Shown here one piece after another: positions 16,869-25,528 of a DNA stretch of 64,000 nt; the stretch's first letter is position 1; each line of letters opens with the position of its first letter. This stretch comes from DTU098 sp964498525 (lineage in GTDB: Bacteria; Bacillota; Desulfotomaculia; Desulfotomaculales; Pelotomaculaceae). The translations under genes were made by a program, and so were the position numbers. The stretch covers positions 186,001 through 250,000 of the forward strand of contig CAZCGU010000003.1 in NCBI GenBank assembly GCA_964498525.1. Direction: 5' to 3'. The notes under the pieces were generated by a model. The model did no database searches. It saw only the letters and a program-made list of their open reading frames with translations, and was not told the origin of the DNA.

Positions 16869-17633
16869 ATGTTCCAACAGCCTGCAATGCCCCGAAGTTG
16901 GAGGGTTGATACCAAGCCCCACAAGTTCTGTCCGGGTTGCGGCCACGGGCTGATCCTGAAATGCCTGGGGCAGGTAATTGATGAACTGGAGATCCAGGGA
17001 AGATTAATTTTTGGCTGTGATATCGGTTGCTCCCTGCTTTCCTGGGACTTTTTTAACCTTGATTCAATTCAGACCCACCACGGGCGGACGGTTCCGGTTA
17101 TGACCGGGCTTAAAAGGGCCCGGCCGGAACTGCTTTGTGTCGCTTATATGGGGGACGGCGGCGGTTACTCCATTGGCGCCCAGCACCTGGTCAATGCCGC
17201 CGCGCGCAATGAAAAGATTACGGTAATTCTCGCCAATAATACCCAGTACGCTATGACCGGGGGTCAGATGGCGCCCACCACCCTGCCCGGCCAAAAAACG
17301 GAAACTTCACCTTTCGGCCGGGACCCGGAATTGACCGGATTTCCCCTCCAGGGCCCGGAAATGGTGGCGGCTATAGGCAGGAAGGGTGTATATTCGGCCA
17401 GGGGCACTATTGCCAACCTGCGGCAGTTGAGGCGTTTCTTGAAAAACGCGCTGGTAAACCAGATTGAGGGCCGCGGCTTCTCCTTTGTGGAAGCCCTCTC
17501 CGCCTGCCCCACCAACTGGCGGACCAATGCGGTGGAAACCTGGGGTTTCATTGAAAAAGAGATGCCCGGGTACTTTAAAGTCGGGGAGATAAAAACCCCG
17601 GACACCGGGCAGGGGGAGGTTGCCAATGGCTGA
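16869..17633 (+). CDS. korB: 2-oxoacid:ferredoxin oxidoreductase, beta subunit (TPP-binding)
   Basis: A 254-residue thiamine-pyrophosphate-binding subunit. 'FCPGCGHG' near the N-terminus supplies the first cofactor contacts; 'MGDGGGYSIGAQHLVNA' followed by 'ANNTQYAMTGGQ' is the TPP/Mg site of the family, and 'PTTLPGQKTETSPFGRD' follows. ATG 16869 has the strong site AAGGAGG 8 bases upstream; an upstream in-frame start at 16800 is inside the repeat and is rejected. No extra Fe-S domain is present, consistent with the separate ferredoxin subunit at 18260. It overlaps the gamma-subunit gene by 8 bases. Confidence 0.92.
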   Translation: MFQQPAMPRSWRVDTKPHKFCPGCGHGLILKCLGQVIDELEIQGRLIFGCDIGCSLLSWDFFNLDSIQTHHGRTVPVMTGLKRARPELLCVAYMGDGGGYSIGAQHLVNAAARNEKITVILANNTQYAMTGGQMAPTTLPGQKTETSPFGRDPELTGFPLQGPEMVAAIGRKGVYSARGTIANLRQLRRFLKNALVNQIEGRGFSFVEALSACPTNWRTNAVETWGFIEKEMPGYFKVGEIKTPDTGQGEVANG

Positions 17634-18207
17634 GCTCACACGGATTGTGCTGGCTGGTGAAGGTGGTCAGGGGGTCCAGACCGTGGCTGAAATCCTGGCG
17701 GAGGCCGCCAATGAAGAGGGCAGGCAGGCCCTCTACATTCCCAATTTCGGAGTGGAACAAAGGGGGGGTGTGTCGGTGGCCTATGTCCAGATCAGCGACA
17801 GTCAAATCGGCTCCCCTAAATTCCAAACAGGGGACATTGTTATTGCCTTGAGCGACAGAGCCGTCCACCGCACGCAAAAATATGTGGGACCCGGAACAAC
17901 TTTTGTTTATGACAGCACAATTGAGGGGTTGGAAGGGGAGTTGCCCGAAAACGCGGCGGAAGTTCTGGCGATCCCGGCTGTTGAAGTGGCCAAAAAGGAG
18001 TTTCACCCCCGGGTATTCAATATCATTATCCTGGGCGCGGTGGTGGGGGCGTCCCGTGTTATCTCCCTGGAACAGGTCAAGGCGGCCGTTGAAAAGAGAC
18101 TGGGCTACAAGTTTGCCAAACAGCCGGAACTGCGGGACCTGAATTTCCGCGCTCTGGAGCGGGGCGCCAGTATGGTCGGGAAGGCCAACGGCCAGGGTCA
18201 AAATTAA
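17626..18207 (+). CDS. korC: 2-oxoacid:ferredoxin oxidoreductase, gamma subunit
   Basis: A 193-residue gamma (catalytic domain III) subunit: 'IVLAGEGGQGVQTVAEILAE' is the glycine-rich start and 'FGVEQRGGVSVAYVQIS' the typical second block, with 'YDSTIEG' in place of the usual 'VDSTLI'. It starts at ATG 17626, inside the end of korB, behind GGGGGAGG, so translation is probably coupled. A downstream 'FNIIILGAVVGASRVISLE' completes the family pattern. Confidence 0.92.
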   Translation: MAELTRIVLAGEGGQGVQTVAEILAEAANEEGRQALYIPNFGVEQRGGVSVAYVQISDSQIGSPKFQTGDIVIALSDRAVHRTQKYVGPGTTFVYDSTIEGLEGELPENAAEVLAIPAVEVAKKEFHPRVFNIIILGAVVGASRVISLEQVKAAVEKRLGYKFAKQPELRDLNFRALERGASMVGKANGQGQN

Positions 18208-18259
18208 AAACCGCTCTGCGGCGGTGATTAAACCCAAAGGGATAACAGGAGGAGAGGAA

Positions 18260-18511
18260 ATGACAGTAGAATTTAAACCAAAGACACAGGAATTAAAAAA
18301 GGGGCTTTTTACCCTTTTCCCGGGGCTTTGTAAAGGCTGCGGACTGTGTATCGAGAAGTGTCCAAAGGATAGTCTCTCCTGGTCTGATACCTTGGGGGTA
18401 TATGGCACCCCCACCATAGAGGCTAACGACGAGTGCATCGCATGCGGCATTTGCCAGGAGGTATGCCCGGATTGCGCCATCCGCGTGGAAAAGTTTAAAA
18501 AGGAAAAATAA
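18260..18511 (+). CDS. korD: 2-oxoacid:ferredoxin oxidoreductase, delta subunit (2x[4Fe-4S] ferredoxin)
   Basis: An 83-residue ferredoxin-like subunit with two complete CxxCxxCxxxCP motifs: 'CKGCGLCIEKCP' and 'CIACGICQEVCP'. It carries electrons from the TPP centre to soluble ferredoxin. ATG 18260 follows GGAGGAGAGG; an in-frame ATG at 18224 would add 12 residues with no ribosome site. It ends the four-gene operon. The delta subunit comes last, whereas in some operons it comes first. Confidence 0.92.
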   Translation: MTVEFKPKTQELKKGLFTLFPGLCKGCGLCIEKCPKDSLSWSDTLGVYGTPTIEANDECIACGICQEVCPDCAIRVEKFKKEK

Positions 18512-18650
18512 GCTGCCGGGCGGCTGTTTAATTCTCCCGGAAATGATAGGGTCCTACAACTTTAATTTGTAAAATATAACAGGAGTTTATAAACGAAACG
18601 GGAAATTAAGAGTAAACCGGGGCGTTTTGTTCACCAATCGGCCGACCCGT

Positions 18651-18704
18651 TCATATTATTAAAACACCGGTGATTGGTCATATTATTAAGACACCGGCAA
18701 TTAA
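18651..18704. repeat. 27-base tandem duplication upstream of gin
   Basis: Two near-identical 27-base units begin TCATATTATTAA at 18651 and 18678 and end with ACACCGG plus an ATT-containing tail. The duplicated CATATTAT element resembles sporulation sigma -10 sequences, but no matching -35 is evident. Inverted ACCAATC/GATTGGT copies flank the first unit. Confidence 0.6.
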
Positions 18705-18736
18705 AGTTGAGAAAGCTGTTTTGGGTGGTAACAAAA

Positions 18737-18928
18737 ATGATTTTAGAACCGGAAAAATGTATTCTTTGCCAGTGCCTGCGGCAAAAAAACAACCAGGGTC
18801 TCCTGGTTAAGGGGCATTATATTTGCCCGGAATGCGAGGCCCGGATCATTGTCCTGACCAGGGAAGATCCCGATTACGATTATTACAAGTGGGGGTTGAA
18901 AAAAATCTGGTACTGTCCCAGCGCATGA
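18737..18928 (+). CDS. gin: Sigma-G inhibitor Gin (CsfB) family protein
   Basis: A 63-residue zinc-binding protein: 'CILCQ' then 'GLLVKGHYICPECEARIIV'. The spacing of CxxC ... CxxC and the central glycine-containing turn match Gin/CsfB, the anti-sigma factor that restrains sigma-G (and sigma-E) in the wrong compartment. B. subtilis csfB lies after bofA and upstream of yaaO and tmk, the same order as here apart from the inserted P-loop and Kor genes. ATG 18737 follows GGGTGGT by 8 bases. Its 3' end overlaps a convergent small gene by 46 bases. Confidence 0.82.
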   Translation: MILEPEKCILCQCLRQKNNQGLLVKGHYICPECEARIIVLTREDPDYDYYKWGLKKIWYCPSA

Positions 18929-19152
18929 GCCTGAGCCAGTGCCTGTTTTTTTTGATTCAGCCGGTGACGCCTGTGGTCCAGCTCAATGTCCTGCTTAATC
19001 AGATACAGGGTAGAAGGCTTGACACCGGTACGAAAAGCGATTTCTTGGTCGGAACAGCCCTTTTTCCAGGCCCTGATCAGCCTGTTGACATCTGTCCGGT
19101 ATTTTTTGGACAGGGTCTTTTCGTCTAACTTCCAGGACAACCCTTCTGACAT
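18883..19152 (-). CDS. Small helix-turn-helix protein, function unknown
   Basis: An 89-residue basic protein with a likely helix-turn-helix ('GCSDQEIAFRTGVKPSTLYLIKQDI', shown in part: core DQEIAFRTGVKPSTLY) in the middle and a charged C-terminus. The start, complementary to 19150-19152, has AAAAGGAG 10 bases upstream, a good ribosome site, which supports a real gene. It is convergent with gin and overlaps its last 46 bases. It could be a local regulator, but nothing indicates its target. A false reading frame is the alternative, made less likely by the ribosome site and HTH-like pattern. Confidence 0.55.
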   Translation of the reverse strand: MSEGLSWKLDEKTLSKKYRTDVNRLIRAWKKGCSDQEIAFRTGVKPSTLYLIKQDIELDHRRHRLNQKKQALAQAHALGQYQIFFNPHL

Positions 19153-19375
19153 CCGGTATCAGCTCCTTTTTTTTAAATGGTGCCTTGCTTTTTTTATGAT
19201 GTGTGTATAGTGTGTGCGGGAATCTGCTATCTATGAGGTTAAACTAATGGCAAAATAGCAGGATTGCCATGGCAACGGAGCAAAAGATATGATAAAATTA
19301 AAGATTAGTAAAACTTTTGTTATTTTTTACTCACAAAAAAGCTGTTAAAGTTTATTTTGGAATTGGGGTTTTTTT

Positions 19376-20821
19376 TTGCTGGATCAGGACCGGGCGCCTC
19401 TATTTGAGGCGCTCTTAAGGCATATAGCCACAAACCCCGCTCAACTGCACATTCCGGGTCATGGACAGGGGCGAGTTCTGCCCGGGGCCTTCCTGGCCCT
19501 TGGCGCCCGGGAGCTGTTTTCCCTGGACCTGACTGAGCTGCCGGGTTTGGATGATCTCCACAATCCCAGGGGCGCCATCGCCCAAGCCCAGGAGTTGGCC
19601 GCCGCCCTCTACGGGGCGGACCGGAGCTTTTTCCTGGTCAACGGTACCACAGCGGGGATCGAGGCTCTGCTCCTGGCGGCAGTGGGCCGGAGGGAAGTTA
19701 TTTTGCCCCGGAACGTCCACAGCTCCTTTTTGGGGGGCTTGATTTTGGCCGGCGCCGACCCGGTTTTTGTCTGCCCGGAAACCATACCGGGTTTTGGCCT
19801 GGACTGCGGGGTACCACCGTCGGCAATTGAGCAGGCGCTGCTGGGGCACCCCGGGGCGGCGGCTGTATTTGCCTTGCACCCAAATTACTACGGTGTGGCG
19901 GGTGATCTGGCCGGCCAGGCCCGAATTGCCCATAGGACGGACAAGCCCCTGCTGGTGGACGAGGCCCACGGGGCGCACCTGCGTTTTCATCCGGACCTCC
20001 CGGAAGATGCCTTGTCCCAGGGCGCTGCCGGCTGTGTCCAGAGCACCCACAAACTGGGGGGGTCTTTGACCCAAACCTCGCTGCTGCATTTAAAGGGCGG
20101 GCTTGTGGACGCCGGCGGGGTTGCCGCTGCCCTGCGCCTGCTGGAAACCACCAGTCCTTCCTACATCCTGATGGCTTCCCTGGATTTAGCCCGGCAGCAG
20201 CTGGCCCTGCGGGGGCGGGAACTGCTGGAACGGGCGCTGGAACTGGGGGAAGGGCTGCGACGGCGGCTTTCCCGGCTCCGGGGCCTGCGGCTTCTGACCC
20301 CGGCGGATCTGCCGGGGGGCAATTACAGCCTTGACCCCACCAAACTGGTTATTTCTGTGCGGGGTCTGGGCCTCACCGGCTACCAGGTCCGGGACATGCT
20401 GGCAGCCCGCTACGGGGTTTACGTGGAAATGGCCGACGCTTCCCACGTGGTGGCCTTTGTTGCCATCGGCGCCGCGGCAAGGGACTGCCGGATGCTGGGA
20501 GAGGCGCTGGAGGATCTGGCGGCAAGGGAGAAAAACCTGCCCAGGGCGCCTTTACCCGAAGCGCCCGGGACTTTCCGGAAGCTTATGAAACCCCGGGAAG
20601 CCTGGTTTTCCCGGGCCGGGCGGGTTGACCTGGCCCGGGCGGCGGGCAGGATCAGTGCGGAAACAGTGGCGGTTTACCCGCCGGGAATTCCGGCCCTTTA
20701 TCCCGGCGAAGAAATCACCCCGCAGATTATTGATTATCTCACCACGGTAAGGGATCTGGGGCTCCCCTGCCAGGGGCCCTTCGACCCTGCCTTAAAAACC
20801 GTGAAAGTCGTGCTGGAATAA
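19376..20821 (+). CDS. Orn/Lys/Arg decarboxylase family PLP enzyme (YaaO type)
   Basis: A 481-residue fold type I PLP enzyme. The N-terminal 'HIPGHGQG' and 'LDDLHNPRGAIAQAQ' blocks, the 'NGTTAGIEA' phosphate-binding turn, 'LVDEAHGAHL' with the PLP-binding aspartate, and 'STHKLGGSLTQTS' with the Schiff-base lysine are all visible, and the C-terminal domain ends in the family pattern 'YPPGIPALYPGE'. Substrate could be arginine, lysine or ornithine; polyamine synthesis is the likely role. B. subtilis has yaaO at the same place, between csfB and tmk. The start TTG 19376 follows GGGG within a T-run and is the weakest point of the call. Confidence 0.88.
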   Translation: MLDQDRAPLFEALLRHIATNPAQLHIPGHGQGRVLPGAFLALGARELFSLDLTELPGLDDLHNPRGAIAQAQELAAALYGADRSFFLVNGTTAGIEALLLAAVGRREVILPRNVHSSFLGGLILAGADPVFVCPETIPGFGLDCGVPPSAIEQALLGHPGAAAVFALHPNYYGVAGDLAGQARIAHRTDKPLLVDEAHGAHLRFHPDLPEDALSQGAAGCVQSTHKLGGSLTQTSLLHLKGGLVDAGGVAAALRLLETTSPSYILMASLDLARQQLALRGRELLERALELGEGLRRRLSRLRGLRLLTPADLPGGNYSLDPTKLVISVRGLGLTGYQVRDMLAARYGVYVEMADASHVVAFVAIGAAARDCRMLGEALEDLAAREKNLPRAPLPEAPGTFRKLMKPREAWFSRAGRVDLARAAGRISAETVAVYPPGIPALYPGEEITPQIIDYLTTVRDLGLPCQGPFDPALKTVKVVLE

Positions 20822-20887
20822 AAATAAAAGTTTATTAAAGGAACCTTAAAAAAAGGAACAAGTTTTGGATAGGGCGAAAGGAAGCTT

Positions 20888-21538
20888 ATGAAGGGCAAGT
20901 TCATAGTTTTTGAAGGTATCGACGGTTCCGGCAAAACTACACAGTTGAAGCTTCTGGGCGAAAAGCTGGCCGCCCGGGGTTATCCGCTGCTGTATACCAG
21001 GGAACCCGGCGGGACCAGGGTGGGAGAGTTGGTGCGGGAACTCCTGCTGAACCCGCAATACGTGGAACTGGTTCCCCGGGCGGAAGCCCTGCTTTATGCC
21101 GCTGCCAGGGCCCAGCATGTGGAACAGGTTATTCTGCCGGCCCTGGCCCGGGGGAAAGTTGTCCTCTGTGACCGTTATATAGATTCCAGCCTGGCTTACC
21201 AGGGCTTTGGCAGGGGTTTAGATGTGCCGCTGCTGGAACAAATCAACCGGCTGGCTGCGGCGGGGCTGGTTCCGGACCGGGTGCTGCTTCTGGATTTTTG
21301 TTGTGACGGCGGAGTGGACAGGATCTCCCGTTCCGGGCGGGGCGCCGATCGGATTGAACGGGAGAATCAGGAATTTCACCAGCGGGTCCGTCGAGGTTAC
21401 CTGGCTCTGGCTGCCCGGGACCCGCAGCGTTACCGGGTCATTGACGCCAATCGCCCCATCGAAGCAGTGCAGGAAGATCTGTTAAAGGCTATGGAGGGGG
21501 TTTTGGATGCTATTCCTGGGGGAAATAATAGGGAATAG
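20888..21538 (+). CDS. tmk: Thymidylate kinase
   Basis: A 216-residue dTMP kinase with P-loop 'FEGIDGSGKTTQ' at the N-terminus, the DRX motif 'CDRYIDSSLAYQG' and a 'RISRSGRGADRIE' LID region. It makes dTDP for DNA synthesis. ATG 20888 is preceded by AAAGGAAG. Its 3' end overlaps holB by 32 bases. The yaaQ and yaaR genes that separate tmk and holB in B. subtilis are absent. Confidence 0.96.
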   Translation: MKGKFIVFEGIDGSGKTTQLKLLGEKLAARGYPLLYTREPGGTRVGELVRELLLNPQYVELVPRAEALLYAAARAQHVEQVILPALARGKVVLCDRYIDSSLAYQGFGRGLDVPLLEQINRLAAAGLVPDRVLLLDFCCDGGVDRISRSGRGADRIERENQEFHQRVRRGYLALAARDPQRYRVIDANRPIEAVQEDLLKAMEGVLDAIPGGNNRE

Positions 21539-22502
21539 GCCGGTTATCAGGGCGCTCTTAAACACGGTGGCCTCCGGCCGGGTGGCCCATGCCTATCTAT
21601 TTGCCGGTCCGGAAGGGGTAGGCAAGGAAACTGCCGCCCTGGCCTTCGCCCGGGCGCTGCTTTGTTCGAGGCCCAAGGACGGGGATGCTTGTGGCGCCTG
21701 CCGGGAGTGCCGGCAGGTGGAGCACTATAACCACCCCGACCTCTGGGTTCTTCAGCCGGACGGGAATTACATCAAAATCGAACAAATCAGGGGGATTTTA
21801 CGCCGGGCGCCCTACCGTTCCTACCAGGGCGGCCGCAAAATTTTTCTGATCCCCCGGGCGGAGGTCATGACCGCCGAGGCAGCCAACTGCCTGTTGAAGA
21901 CCCTGGAGGAGCCGCCCCGGGATACTCTTTTTATATTGATTTCCGCCCGGCCCCAGGCCCTGCTGCCCACGGTCCTTTCCCGCTGCCAGCGCTGCTCCTT
22001 CCAGGCCATACCCGCGCCGGAGCTGGCGGACGGCCTGGTGGCCCGGCACGGGCTCAGGGAAGAGGAGGCACGCCTGCCGGCCCTGCTGGCGGGGGGCAGC
22101 CTGGGCAAAGCCCTGGCCCTAATCTCCGGCTCCACCGGGGAAGCCCGGGCCGGGGCCGGACAACTGGCGCTTTCCCTGGGCCGGGCTGGTCCCCTGGAGG
22201 CCCTGGAGCTGGCGGAAAAGACTGCCGAAAGCAGGGATAAGGCTCTTTCCAGCCTGGAAATGCTCCTTTGCTGGTATCGGGATCTGCTGATCTGGCGGGA
22301 ATCCGGGGAAAGCCGGTATCTTTATAATCCCGACCGGACGGCGGAAATCCAAAGGGAAGCAGAGAACTACCGGACCTTCAGTCTGATGGAAATAATAGAA
22401 GCAGTGGGGGCGGCTAAAAATAAAATAGAAGCCAACGCCAATCCCAGGCTGGCCCTGGAGGCCCTGTTTTTACGCCTGGTCAGACTGTTGGCGCCGGTTT
22501 AG
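21507..22502 (+). CDS. holB: DNA polymerase III subunit delta'
   Basis: A 331-residue clamp-loader subunit related to DnaX. It has a P-loop-like 'GPEGVGKETAAL', zinc-module cysteines (CGACRECRQVEHYNHPD) and the SRC motif 'LPTVLSRCQRCSF', which marks clamp-loader subunits that touch the ATP site of a neighbour. ATG 21507 follows GGAGGGGG and lies within the end of tmk, implying coupling. Confidence 0.95.
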   Translation: MLFLGEIIGNRPVIRALLNTVASGRVAHAYLFAGPEGVGKETAALAFARALLCSRPKDGDACGACRECRQVEHYNHPDLWVLQPDGNYIKIEQIRGILRRAPYRSYQGGRKIFLIPRAEVMTAEAANCLLKTLEEPPRDTLFILISARPQALLPTVLSRCQRCSFQAIPAPELADGLVARHGLREEEARLPALLAGGSLGKALALISGSTGEARAGAGQLALSLGRAGPLEALELAEKTAESRDKALSSLEMLLCWYRDLLIWRESGESRYLYNPDRTAEIQREAENYRTFSLMEIIEAVGAAKNKIEANANPRLALEALFLRLVRLLAPV

Positions 22503-22583
22503 AAAACCCTTTCGAGCATAAAAATTGTAATAGAATATAGCTTTTTTCCGGTTCACCCACCGGGGGGAAAGGAGGTATGTCCT

Positions 22584-23453
22584 TTGGAATTGACCGTTGT
22601 GGGGGTGCGCTTTAAGAAGGCAGGCAAGGTTTATTATTTTGACCCCGGCGAATTCGGGCTTTCACCGGGAGATGGAGTTATTGTTGAAACCGCCCGGGGG
22701 GTTGAGTACGGTCAGGTGGTGTTCGGTCCCATGCAGGTTGAGGAGAAGGAGATTGTGGCTCCCTTAAAAAAGGTAATCCGCAAGGCGGACGCCCAGGATT
22801 ACCGGCAGCTTGACCTGAACCACGAAAAGGAAAACAAGGCCTATCAGATTTGCCTGGATAAGATTGCTTCCCATAAACTGCCCATGAAGCTTGTGGGTGT
22901 GGAACAGACCTTTGACGCCAATAAAATAATTTTTTATTTCACCGCCGATGGCCGGATTGATTTCCGGGAATTAGTTAAAGACCTGGCTTCAGTTTTTAGA
23001 ACCAGGATAGAGTTGAGGCAAATCGGCGTCCGGGACGAAGCCAAGATGGTCGGGGGGCTGGGCTGCTGCGGCCGGGAACTTTGCTGCTCCACCTGGCTTT
23101 CAGATTTCGCTTCGGTTTCCATCCGTATGGCCAAAGAACAAAACTTGTCCCTTAACCCCACCAAAATTTCCGGCATCTGTGGCAGATTAATGTGCTGCCT
23201 GAAATATGAAAACGAATCCTACGAACACGCCAGGGAAGATTTCCCTGACCTGGGCAGCTGGGTTGTTACACCGGATGGAGAGGGTAAGGTGTCCGGCGTT
23301 AACATTTTTAAAAAGTGCCTCAGCGTGGAGTTGAGGGAAAGTAAAATTGTTAAAGAGTACCAGGTTGAAGAAATTACCTTGAAAGAAGGCCATCCCAGAA
23401 GCTGCCGCCATAAAAAAGAGTGTCCCAAACAGTCGAACGAGGAGAGAGTCTAG
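22584..23453 (+). CDS. ricT: PSP1-domain protein RicT (YaaT)
   Basis: A 289-residue protein of the PSP1/YaaT family. The cysteine-rich stretch 'GGLGCCGRELCCSTWL' and then 'SGICGRLMCCLKYE' are the [4Fe-4S]-binding signature of RicT, part of the RicA-RicF-RicT complex that modulates RNase Y, phosphorelay and competence. TTG 22584 follows AAAGGAGGT. It sits between holB and yabA, as in B. subtilis. Confidence 0.93.
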   Translation: MELTVVGVRFKKAGKVYYFDPGEFGLSPGDGVIVETARGVEYGQVVFGPMQVEEKEIVAPLKKVIRKADAQDYRQLDLNHEKENKAYQICLDKIASHKLPMKLVGVEQTFDANKIIFYFTADGRIDFRELVKDLASVFRTRIELRQIGVRDEAKMVGGLGCCGRELCCSTWLSDFASVSIRMAKEQNLSLNPTKISGICGRLMCCLKYENESYEHAREDFPDLGSWVVTPDGEGKVSGVNIFKKCLSVELRESKIVKEYQVEEITLKEGHPRSCRHKKECPKQSNEERV

Positions 23454-23809
23454 TGCCATCCCTTCTAAAACGGGCCAATGATCTGGAAATCAAGCTGCAT
23501 GTCTTGCTGGCCGAGGTGCGGGAATTAAAGGATAAACTGCGGGAGATGGAGGAAGAAAACGCCCGGCTCAGGAAGGAGTTGGCTGCTGTTTACCGGGAGG
23601 GCTGCCCCGGGGCTAAAAGTCCCGGTGAAGAGGGGATAAAATACAAGGGGTTTATTAATCTGCTGGATCTTTATGATCAGGGTTATCACATCTGCAATCT
23701 GTATTTCGGCCGTCGGCGGGAGGGCGAATGTCTTTTCTGCATGGCTTTTTTAAGAAAAGAAATGGAGCCCGCCAGCTCCGGGGGAAAACAGGAATCAAGC
23801 TCTGTTTAA
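23453..23809 (+). CDS. yabA: Replication initiation control protein YabA
   Basis: A 118-residue protein: a leucine-zipper-like N-terminal helix (about residues 5-45, 'LHVLLAEVRELKDKLREMEE') and a C-terminal zinc-binding domain with 'GYHICN' and 'CLFC'. This is the layout of YabA, which bridges DnaA and DnaN to limit initiation. GTG 23453 overlaps the last base of the ricT stop and follows GAGGAGAGAG. The next syntenic genes in B. subtilis, yabB and yazA, are missing. Confidence 0.9.
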   Translation: MPSLLKRANDLEIKLHVLLAEVRELKDKLREMEEENARLRKELAAVYREGCPGAKSPGEEGIKYKGFINLLDLYDQGYHICNLYFGRRREGECLFCMAFLRKEMEPASSGGKQESSSV

Positions 23810-24279
23810 TCCGGGGTGGCTTACCGTCCCGATTTCCGCTGGCAGTTTTCCCGATTCAGCTCAATTGACGCCAGTGGTTTTCCCAATCCGGTTCCCTTGA
23901 AGGACGGCTTGTCCCGTTCCAGTCCTGTTTTGGCAGGTAGTTTCCCCTGGCCGGACCTAATTTAAACAGGCGGTTTGGGTTATCCGATTCCGCCCAATTT
24001 TAGCAGGTGGTTTCCCCTGGCCCGGCTCCACCCAAACAGACGGCTTTTCCGCCCGGCGCTGTTTATAAAGCATTATCCATGAGGTAACGTTAGGTCCCAT
24101 GCAAGTCTAAATAACCAATGCTGACAGGGATAACCTGAAATCGGGGAGGAAGCGGCTTTCCCGGCTAATAAAACCGGGCCGGGTACGGATTGTTACCGAA
24201 CTGCTGTTTTCCAACCAGGGCTTAGGCGGTGAAATCTTCAAGGATACTTCGGACTTTTTGGCCCGGGAGGTGGCCTCGC
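23810..24279. other. Geneless stretch with ~70-base imperfect tandem repeats
   Basis: Between yabA and rsmI, where B. subtilis carries yabB and yazA, there is no complete gene. Two clear copies of a ~70-base unit start at about 23933 (GGCAGGTAGTTTCCCCTGGC) and 24002 (AGCAGGTGGTTTCCCCTGGC), with a weaker copy near 23871. From about 24140 to 24285 one + frame reads 'KRLSRLIKPGRVRIVTELL' and onward without a proper start; it looks protein-like, but I cannot name it and it may be a gene remnant. Confidence 0.55.
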
Positions 24280-25194
24280 ATGGATACGGATCAGGAACAG
24301 GAAACAAAGGGAATACTCTACCTCTGTGCCACACCTATCGGCAACCTGGAGGACATTACCTTGCGGGTTTTGAGGATCCTGCGCGAGGTTGATCTCATTG
24401 CGGCGGAGGATACCCGCCATACCAGGAAACTGCTCAGCCACTACGATATCCATACCCGGCTTACCAGTTACCACAAGTTCAACCAGGCCAAAAAGGGGGA
24501 AGCCCTCCTGGAGCTGCTGGCGTCCGGTAAAAACATTGCCCTTGTTTCCGATGCCGGCCTGCCGGGTATTTCCGACCCCGGCGCCGGGCTTGTGGCGGGG
24601 GCCCTGGAAAAGGGATTGAAGGTTGTGCCTCTGCCCGGTCCCAGTGCCGGGATTACGGCCCTGGTGGCTTCCGGGCTGCCGGCCGGCGAATTTGTTTTTG
24701 CCGGATTTTTACCCGCGGCCGGCAAGGCCAGGCGGCAAAGACTGGCGGATCTCCGCTCCCAGAAGGGAACTTTAATCTTTTATGAAGCGCCGCACCGGCT
24801 TAGGTCGGCTCTGGCAGATTTCCTGGCGGTCCTGGGTAACCGCCCCGCGGCGGCGGCCAGGGAGCTGACCAAAAAGCACGAAGAAATTGTCAGGGGTTCC
24901 CTTCAGGGTCTGCTGGAACATTTCCAGGCCAAAGAGCCCCGGGGCGAATTCACCCTTGTAGTAGCAGGGGCCCGGGAGACCCCGGCAGGTTGTGCTGGTT
25001 GCGAAGGTGGGTTGGCGGAAAAGGAACCCCACCTTGCCCTTGACCCCGCCGCCCATGTCGCCCTGCTGGAGGCCGGAGGCATGGAGCGGAAGGAGGCCAT
25101 CCGCCGGGCAGCCCGCCTGCGCGGCCTGACCCGGCGGGATGTTTACGGGGCGGTGGTAAAGGAAAAAGAAGCGAAAAAAAAGAGAGGGACTTAA
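24280..25194 (+). CDS. rsmI: 16S rRNA (cytidine-2'-O)-methyltransferase RsmI
   Basis: A 304-residue tetrapyrrole-methylase-fold protein: 'LYLCATPIGNLEDITLR' at the N-terminus, 'AAEDTRHTRKLLSHY', 'ALVSDAGLPGISDPG' and 'LPGPSAGITALVASG' are the RsmI signatures. It 2'-O-methylates C1402 of 16S rRNA with SAM. ATG 24280 follows GGGAGGTGG; the in-frame 24229 start has no such site. It is convergent with abrB, with about 28 bases between stops. Confidence 0.95.
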   Translation: MDTDQEQETKGILYLCATPIGNLEDITLRVLRILREVDLIAAEDTRHTRKLLSHYDIHTRLTSYHKFNQAKKGEALLELLASGKNIALVSDAGLPGISDPGAGLVAGALEKGLKVVPLPGPSAGITALVASGLPAGEFVFAGFLPAAGKARRQRLADLRSQKGTLIFYEAPHRLRSALADFLAVLGNRPAAAARELTKKHEEIVRGSLQGLLEHFQAKEPRGEFTLVVAGARETPAGCAGCEGGLAEKEPHLALDPAAHVALLEAGGMERKEAIRRAARLRGLTRRDVYGAVVKEKEAKKKRGT

Positions 25195-25222
25195 CGTCTC
25201 TCCCTTCAACCAACAACTCCGG

Positions 25223-25477
25223 CTACATCGCTTTGGCGTTTTCAAACATAGCCAGAGCACACTCCCGGCAGACCATCTTGCCCCGGTAATGCTGCACTTC
25301 CGAAGCATTACCGCAGAAGACGCAGGCAGGCTCGTATTTCTTTAAAATAATCTTTTCGGAATCGACATAAATCTCCAGCGGATCTTTTTCGTCGATTCCC
25401 AGGGTGCGCCTGAGCTCAATAGGAATAACTACCCTACCCAGCTCGTCCACTTTTCTGACGATACCTGTTGACTTCAT
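25223..25477 (-). CDS. abrB: AbrB/SpoVT-type transition-state regulator
   Basis: An 84-residue DNA-binding protein. Residues 1-50 are a swapped-hairpin AbrB domain ('STGIVRKVDELGRVVIPIEL'). The tail adds 'CVFCGN...CRECA', a CxxC pair set seen in clostridial AbrB proteins. It represses post-exponential genes until Spo0A acts. GGAGGGA lies just upstream of the start on the - strand. It occupies the abrB position between rsmI and metG. The C-terminal domain differs from that of the B. subtilis protein. Confidence 0.93.
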   Translation of the reverse strand: MKSTGIVRKVDELGRVVIPIELRRTLGIDEKDPLEIYVDSEKIILKKYEPACVFCGNASEVQHYRGKMVCRECALAMFENAKAM

Positions 25478-25528
25478 GGTCTATCCCTCCTAAACAAATT
25501 ACGACAAAATTTATAAAATCTCAACTAA

